DNA from: Christensenella sp. UBA1252 | Lineage (GTDB): Bacteria > Bacillota > Clostridia > Christensenellales > CAG-1252 | DNA length: 12,317 nucleotides | Direction: 5' to 3' | Assembly (NCBI GenBank): GCA_002308575.1 | Contig: DBVY01000046.1 | Span: 4,809-17,125 of the forward strand | Shown: piece after piece, positions 8,842 to 12,317 of the stretch | Layout: every line of letters starts with the position of its first letter | Position numbering within the stretch: the first letter of the stretch is position 1 | Notes under the pieces: model-generated | The model's database searches: none | What the model was told of the DNA's origin: nothing | Seen by the model: the letters and a program-made list of their open reading frames with translations, nothing else | Made by a program: the position numbers and the translations under genes

Positions 8842-10091
8842 TGAAACACCTCCGACAGATCGAAGGCGGGCTTTTTCCCGACGTAACCGATGCCTACCTT
8901 AGCGAAATCAAAAACGCGCGGCATCAAAGCGTTTACGCTCGAAAGCGAAACGGCTTCGATCTCGGCAAGGCTTTCCTCGATGGAATAGGGTTCGTTTTTA
9001 TAGAGAGCGCTTTTCGCCATCGAACGCAAGATCGAAAGCGAGCGCTCCTCCGCCATTACGAGCGCGCCGCGGACTTGTTGCTTCGCGCGAAAAAACTCTT
9101 CCGCGGTAAACCCGAACGAAACGGTTTCGGAGATCACCTTTTTAACGGTATCCGCCGCTTTGCGGAGCTTCTTCGGATTGGTTCCGAAATACAAACAAAA
9201 GGCGCCCGCATCTCGATACAAGGACGGGAACGAATAGATCGAATAGACGAGCCCGAGTTTTTCACGGATATCCTGAAACAAGCGGCTGCTCATGCCTCCG
9301 CCGAGCGCCGTGCTCAAAACGGCGAGCGACGGGACTTCGTCCGACACAGAAGAAACGGACGGGAACGCAAGCGTTACGTTCGCCTGTTCGACGTCCTTGA
9401 TCGCGCTTTCGATCCTGCCGCCGACGGCGGAAGGAGCGGAAAACTCCGCGCTCTGCTTTTTTCTTGACGGAAACGTAAAATATTTATAAACGAGATCGAT
9501 CGCCTTTTCGCGCGAAATGTTGCCGCAAACGGCGATCACGACGTTATCCGCAACGTAATGCTCGGAAACGAACGCGCGAACATCCTCCGCCGTAAAACGG
9601 GAAACGTTCTCTTCGGAACCGAGAATCGGGCGCGCGAGCGCGTGTTCGCCCCAAAAAGCTTTCGAGCATTTTTCCTGCGAAAGATCATCCGGCGTATCCT
9701 CGACCATGCTGATCTCTTCCAAAATGACTTCCCTTTCCTTGTCAAGCTCTTCGGCGGGATAGACGGAATGCAAAACGATATCGGACAAAACGTCCGCGCA
9801 AGCTTCCACCGTGTCGTCCAAACATTGAAAATAGTACGCGGTCATCTCTTTCGAGGTAAACGCATTTACGTTTGCGCCGAGAGCGTCCGTTTCGGAAACG
9901 ATTCGAAACGCGTCGCGCTTTTCCGTGCCTTTAAACGTTACGTGTTCGGTAAAATGCGCGATCCCGTTTTGCTCGGGAGCTTCGTTACGGCTACCCGTTT
10001 TAACGAAAACGCCGACCGAAACCGAATGAACGTATGGGAGATTCATATATGCAAGGCGAAGACCGCCCGTCAAGCCTATAATTTCGCTCAT
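8838..10091 (-). CDS. M16 family zinc metallopeptidase (YmxG/MlpA-like)
   Basis: This is an M16 (pitrilysin/insulinase, processing-peptidase-like) protease of the type found beside pnp in Bacillota. The inverted zinc motif HxxEH is present as HFTEH (46-50 counted from the ATG at 10091), and the third ligand lies about 75 residues on, in the Glu-rich stretch EREVILEEISM. The C-terminal half has the usual second M16 domain, including LGGGMSSRLFQDIREKLGLVYS. The size, 417 residues, is that of a single-chain bacterial M16 protein; no signal peptide is seen, so it is probably cytoplasmic. I chose the ATG at 10091 over an in-frame ATG at 10106: the earlier codon lies inside the spacer of the probable promoter, and the family normally starts a few residues before the GLR motif. 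Neither start has a clear Shine-Dalgarno. The physiological substrate is unknown. It is the first gene of the run and overlaps ftsK by 4 bases. Confidence 0.93.
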   Translation of the reverse strand: MSEIIGLTGGLRLAYMNLPYVHSVSVGVFVKTGSRNEAPEQNGIAHFTEHVTFKGTEKRDAFRIVSETDALGANVNAFTSKEMTAYYFQCLDDTVEACADVLSDIVLHSVYPAEELDKEREVILEEISMVEDTPDDLSQEKCSKAFWGEHALARPILGSEENVSRFTAEDVRAFVSEHYVADNVVIAVCGNISREKAIDLVYKYFTFPSRKKQSAEFSAPSAVGGRIESAIKDVEQANVTLAFPSVSSVSDEVPSLAVLSTALGGGMSSRLFQDIREKLGLVYSIYSFPSLYRDAGAFCLYFGTNPKKLRKAADTVKKVISETVSFGFTAEEFFRAKQQVRGALVMAEERSLSILRSMAKSALYKNEPYSIEESLAEIEAVSLSSVNALMPRVFDFAKVGIGYVGKKPAFDLSEVFQ

Positions 10092-10097
10092 ACCACA

Positions 10098-10126
10098 ATT
10101 ATACATAAATATATTTACTATGTAAA
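10098..10126 (-). promoter_or_regulatory. Sigma-A promoter for the peptidase-ftsK-recA-rny run
   Basis: On the minus strand a -35 box TTTACA (10126-10121, 5 of 6 matches) is followed by a 17-base spacer and a perfect -10 box TATAAT (10103-10098). Just upstream (about 10150-10128) lies an A/T tract resembling an UP element. Six bases separate the -10 box from the ATG at 10091, so the predicted start of transcription is the A of that ATG. This implies a leaderless message. Confidence 0.8.
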
Positions 10127-10143
10127 GTCTTGAAAAAAATTTT

Positions 10144-10172
10144 TAATAACTTTATCGGCGCGCGCATACATT
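10144..10172 (+). promoter_or_regulatory. Possible sigma-E-type sporulation promoter for the deacetylase gene
   Basis: TAATAAC (10144-10150) and CATACATT (10165-10172), 14 bases apart, match the B. subtilis sigma-E pattern (KMATATT, 13-15 bases, CATACAMT) at 5 of 7 and 7 of 8 positions. The -10 part also fits the sigma-K form CATANNNTA. No better sigma-A promoter was found upstream of the gene. The -10 box ends only 5 bases before the ATG, so the transcript would again be leaderless or nearly so. This is a tentative call. Confidence 0.35.
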
Positions 10173-10177
10173 AGAGT

Positions 10178-10921
10178 ATGGAAAAAGTTTCGACAGACGC
10201 GGCAAAAAAGAAACCTTTAAACCGAAAAACGGCGGATATCCTTTCTGCGGTCGCCGTTTTTTTAACGATCGGCGCGCTTCTGCTTGCGACGGTCTTTTCT
10301 TCTTCTCCGAAAAACGAAACGGTTAACGCAAGCGGTTTCGCGATCTATAAAGGCGCTACAAACGAGAAAAAAGCCGCCTTGATGTTCAATGTTTACGAGG
10401 GCGCGGAGAACGTTGAGAATATTTTGGAAATTCTTCGGAAATATTCGGCGAAAGCAACGTTTTTTATCGGCGGTATCTGGGCGGAGAAAAACGCCGAAAC
10501 GCTCCTCAAAATCGCGGTTTCCGGAAACGAACTCGGTTGCCACGGATACCTGCATAAAGACCACTCGAAAATGACCGTGGAACAGAACGAAGAAGAGATC
10601 GCGATCTGCACGAGGCTCGTTAAAAACGTTACGGGCGAACGCATCAAACTCTTCGCGCCGCCCTCGGGCGCTTACGGCGCAAACACCGAAGAAGCCTGCA
10701 AAGCACTCGGGCTGAAATTAATCATGTGGACGAAAGATACGATCGATTGGCGCGACAAGGACGTGGATCTCCTCGTTCGCCGCGCAACCAAAAACATCGA
10801 AAAAGGCGATCTGATCTTAATGCACCCGAAAGATCAAACCGTCCTTGCCCTCCCTCGCATCATCGAGGCATATCAAGAAAACGGCTTCGAACTCGTTACG
10901 GTCAGCGAAGCATTGAATTGA
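10178..10921 (+). CDS. Membrane-anchored polysaccharide deacetylase-like protein (YlxY/PdaB type), degenerate motif 1
   Basis: This is a NodB-fold (CE4) protein. Family members remove acetyl groups from peptidoglycan or other glycans, and several act in sporulation. The 247 residues have a cytoplasmic Lys-rich tail, one membrane helix (about 20-40) acting as signal anchor, and an outside NodB domain (about 60-245). Seen motifs are ATFFIGG (93-99), the metal HxxxH pair H122/H126, APPSG (160-164), DTIDW (187-191) and LMH (214-216). Motif 1, usually TFDDG or TFDxxWG, reads MFNVYEG, so the catalytic Asp is Asn71. The two metal His residues remain. The protein may be weakly active, inactive, or a binding protein. 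The gene is divergent from the peptidase operon, with weak ribosome-binding sequence (TTAGAG). Its position beside pnp and an M16 peptidase mirrors ylxY of Bacillus, but its orientation is opposite to pnp. Confidence 0.88.
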   Translation: MEKVSTDAAKKKPLNRKTADILSAVAVFLTIGALLLATVFSSSPKNETVNASGFAIYKGATNEKKAALMFNVYEGAENVENILEILRKYSAKATFFIGGIWAEKNAETLLKIAVSGNELGCHGYLHKDHSKMTVEQNEEEIAICTRLVKNVTGERIKLFAPPSGAYGANTEEACKALGLKLIMWTKDTIDWRDKDVDLLVRRATKNIEKGDLILMHPKDQTVLALPRIIEAYQENGFELVTVSEALN

Positions 10922-11017
10922 ATTTAATCACCAACACAACAAGAAAAATTTAGGAAAAGCTAATCATAAATTTGAAGAATACCACGAAGAATAAGCCAAA
11001 ATTCTTAAAAACGCAAC

Positions 11018-11045
11018 GCCTTCCCTTTTCGGGAAGGCATTTTTA
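11018..11045 (+). terminator. Intrinsic terminator of the deacetylase gene
   Basis: A perfect 8-bp stem GCCTTCCC/GGGAAGGC with a 5-base loop is followed by ATTTTTA on the plus strand, about 97 bases after the deacetylase stop. On the minus strand the T-run (TTTTT) starts six bases after the stem, so it might also act as a weaker back-up terminator for pnp. The 97 bases between stop and stem are AT-rich and hold no recognisable gene. Confidence 0.88.
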
Positions 11046-11319
11046 TCAATATATAATACACTAAAGAAGCGCGCGGAGAATGCGCCAAAATCGCCGATTT
11101 CGCGACGGCGGAGAGTGGTGCAGATACGAGAAACGACAAAAAGGCGGCGAATGAGCGTACTTTTTCCTACGCAATGCGGCAGAAACGAACAAGGCAAAGA
11201 ATAAGCGCGGAGAATGCGACACAGACGAGCGCTCCGAAAATATAGGGTTTTATTAGTACGATCCTTAATCAAACGCAGGGCGAGATCGCATAGAGTGGTA
11301 CGGTTTACGCGGCGCAACG
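11046..11319. repeat. Gene-free spacer with degenerate internal repeats
   Basis: This stretch lies between the two terminators and has no supportable gene. A unit of 22-23 bases occurs at 11063-11084 and 11196-11218, sharing the exact 14-mer GCGCGGAGAATGCG and a preceding AAAGAA. A looser copy lies at about 11107-11130 (GGCGGAGAGTG), and AGAGTGGT recurs at 11113-11120 and 11293-11300. A small hairpin (GCGTA/TACGC, 11155-11172) resembles the core of the pnp terminator at 11336-11360. The look is of a decayed, strand-asymmetric intergenic repeat. Whether it is dispersed elsewhere in the genome cannot be seen here. Confidence 0.55.
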
Positions 11320-11366
11320 AAAAAACCCCGCAGGCGCGTACTTCTCGTACGTAACTGTGGGGTTTT
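11320..11366 (-). terminator. Strong, probably bidirectional terminator of pnp
   Basis: About 43 bases after the pnp stop, the minus strand folds into a long hairpin: AAAACCCC pairs with GGGGTTTT, CAG with CTG, and CGTAC with GTACG, with a 5-base loop and a 3x3 internal loop, ending in TTTTTT. On the plus strand the single C/A mismatch becomes a G-U pair and the stem ends in TTTT, so it can also act from the other side. It separates pnp from the region to the left. Confidence 0.88.
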
Positions 11367-11408
11367 AAGTTGGAACAAGGTAAAGGTGCCGCTATATGCG
11401 ATCGCAGC

Positions 11409-12317
11409 TTAGTTTGCTTTCTCGAGAATCTCCATCAAGCGCAGATCAATGCGTTTCTTCTCGTCGATCTTGATGACCTTGACGCGGACGAGGTCGCCGA
11501 TGTTGACGACGTCTTCGACCTTCTCTACTCTCTCGGAAGAAAGCTTACTGATATGGATCATGCCGTCCTTGCCGGGAGCGATCTCAACGAACGCACCGAT
11601 CGGAATGATGCGCGCGACTCTGCCTTCGTAAACGTCGCCCTTCTCGGGATCTTTGCAGATCGCGTCGATGATCTTCTTCGCTTTGTCGGCGCTTGCGCTG
11701 TCCGGGCTGGCGATGAAGACGACGTTATCGTCGCTGATGTCGATCTTAACGCCGGTTTCTTCGATGATCTTATTGATCGTCTTGCCGCCGCTTCCGATGA
11801 CTTCGCGAACCTTATCGGGGTCGATCGAGAAGGAGATGATCTTCGGCGCGAACTTGGAAAGCTCTTTGCGCGGTTCGGGGAGAACGGCGAGCATCTTTCC
11901 GAGAATAAACTCTCTGCCCTCTTTCGCTTGCGCGAGCGCGGTGCGGAGGATCTGCTCGTCGATACCTTTGATCTTGATATCCATTTGGATCGCGGTGATG
12001 CCTTCTCTCGTGCCGGCTACTTTGAAGTCCATATCGCCGAGGAAGTCTTCCAAACCTTGGATATCGCTCATAACGGCGACTTTGCCGCTTTGGACGTCCT
12101 TAATAAGACCCATCGCGATACCGGCGACGGGCGCCTTGATCGGCACGCCCGCATCCATCAATGCGAGGGTGCTGCCGCAGATACTTGCCTGCGAGGTGGA
12201 GCCGTTGGAGCTCAAAATTTCGGAAACCGTGCGGATCGCATAGGGGAAATCCTGCTCGGAAGGAAGAACGGGTTCGAGCGCTCTTTCCGCAAGCGCGCCG
12301 TGACCGATCTCACGTCT
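11409..12317 (-). CDS. pnp: Polyribonucleotide nucleotidyltransferase (PNPase), C-terminal part, cut by window edge
   Basis: PNPase degrades RNA from the 3' end with phosphate. The reading frame is open to the window edge, so the 5' part of the gene lies beyond it; 302 residues of a protein usually near 700 are present. They begin at [14 protein letters not shown], inside the second RNase PH core, and include [12 protein letters not shown], the Asp-rich active-site stretch [16 protein letters not shown] (about 88-103 of this part), a KH domain with GSGG (175-178), and an S1 domain (about 227-296; [17 protein letters not shown]). The protein ends soon after the S1 domain, at ILEKAN. A TTG at 12215 inside the frame is Leu of a conserved core segment and not a start. 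Start codon and promoter cannot be seen. Confidence 0.97.
   Translation of the reverse strand, partial: RREIGHGALAERALEPVLPSEQDFPYAIRTVSEILSSNGSTSQASICGSTLALMDAGVPIKAPVAGIAMGLIKDVQSGKVAVMSDIQGLEDFLGDMDFKVAGTREGITAIQMDIKIKGIDEQILRTALAQAKEGREFILGKMLAVLPEPRKELSKFAPKIISFSIDPDKVREVIGSGGKTINKIIEETGVKIDISDDNVVFIASPDSASADKAKKIIDAICKDPEKGDVYEGRVARIIPIGAFVEIAPGKDGMIHISKLSSERVEKVEDVVNIGDLVRVKVIKIDEKKRIDLRLMEILEKAN

Noticed and set aside
10092..10106. ATG at 10106 as start of the M16 peptidase
   Set aside because: It adds MYNCG only, has no Shine-Dalgarno and lies upstream of the -10 box of the probable promoter.
10964..11317. Minus-strand open frame of 117 codons in the intergenic region
   Set aside because: No recognisable domain, Arg/Ser/Leu-rich composition, runs straight through the terminator hairpin at 11018-11045 and spans the internal repeats. 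No convincing ribosome binding site.
12213..12215. TTG as pnp start
   Set aside because: The frame continues upstream to the window edge with unmistakable PNPase core sequence, so this codon is an internal Leu.
1..12317. Mobile element, prophage, CRISPR, toxin-antitoxin or defence system
   Set aside because: No transposase, integrase, terminal inverted repeats, regularly spaced repeats or small gene pairs were found. All large frames belong to conserved housekeeping families.

Overview
The window is an ordinary chromosomal housekeeping region of a Bacillota, most likely an uncultured gut-type member of the Clostridia. This rests on three things: the cinA-recA-rny order, a deacetylase and an M16 peptidase next to pnp (an arrangement seen in Bacillus and Clostridia), and strong GGAGG-type ribosome binding sites. 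A finer placement cannot be made from the sequence alone. There is no sign of phage, insertion sequence, CRISPR, rRNA or tRNA, and I did not find a new multi-gene system.

Layout: positions 10091 to 80, on the minus strand, form one tightly packed run of seven genes. In transcription order these are an M16 zinc peptidase, an FtsK/SpoIIIE DNA translocase, rimO (ribosomal protein S12 methylthiotransferase), pgsA (phosphatidylglycerophosphate synthase), a CinA-type nicotinamide-nucleotide amidase lacking its usual N-terminal domain, recA and rny (RNase Y). The first five are joined by four consecutive 4-base stop/start overlaps. A near-consensus sigma-A promoter (TTTACA, 17 bases, TATAAT) heads the run and is placed so that transcription should begin at the A of the peptidase ATG, which implies a leaderless mRNA.

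Divergent to this operon, on the plus strand, lies a membrane-anchored polysaccharide deacetylase-like protein of the sporulation-associated YlxY/PdaB type. Its catalytic Asp position reads Asn, and a sigma-E-like promoter may drive it. It ends at a good intrinsic terminator (11018-11045). A gene-free stretch of 487 bases (10922-11408) follows. It holds this terminator, a degenerate internally repeated sequence and a second strong terminator that closes pnp. The right edge cuts pnp (minus strand), of which the C-terminal 302 residues (end of the second RNase PH core, KH and S1) are present.

Together the genes cover chromosome translocation and recombination (FtsK, RecA), membrane lipid synthesis (PgsA), NAD-cycle salvage (CinA), ribosome modification (RimO) and RNA decay (RNase Y and PNPase, at the two ends of the window). 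The points most worth a second look are the leaderless promoter, the degenerate deacetylase motif, the shortened CinA, the very long FtsK linker, the altered RecA L1 loop and the intergenic repeats.
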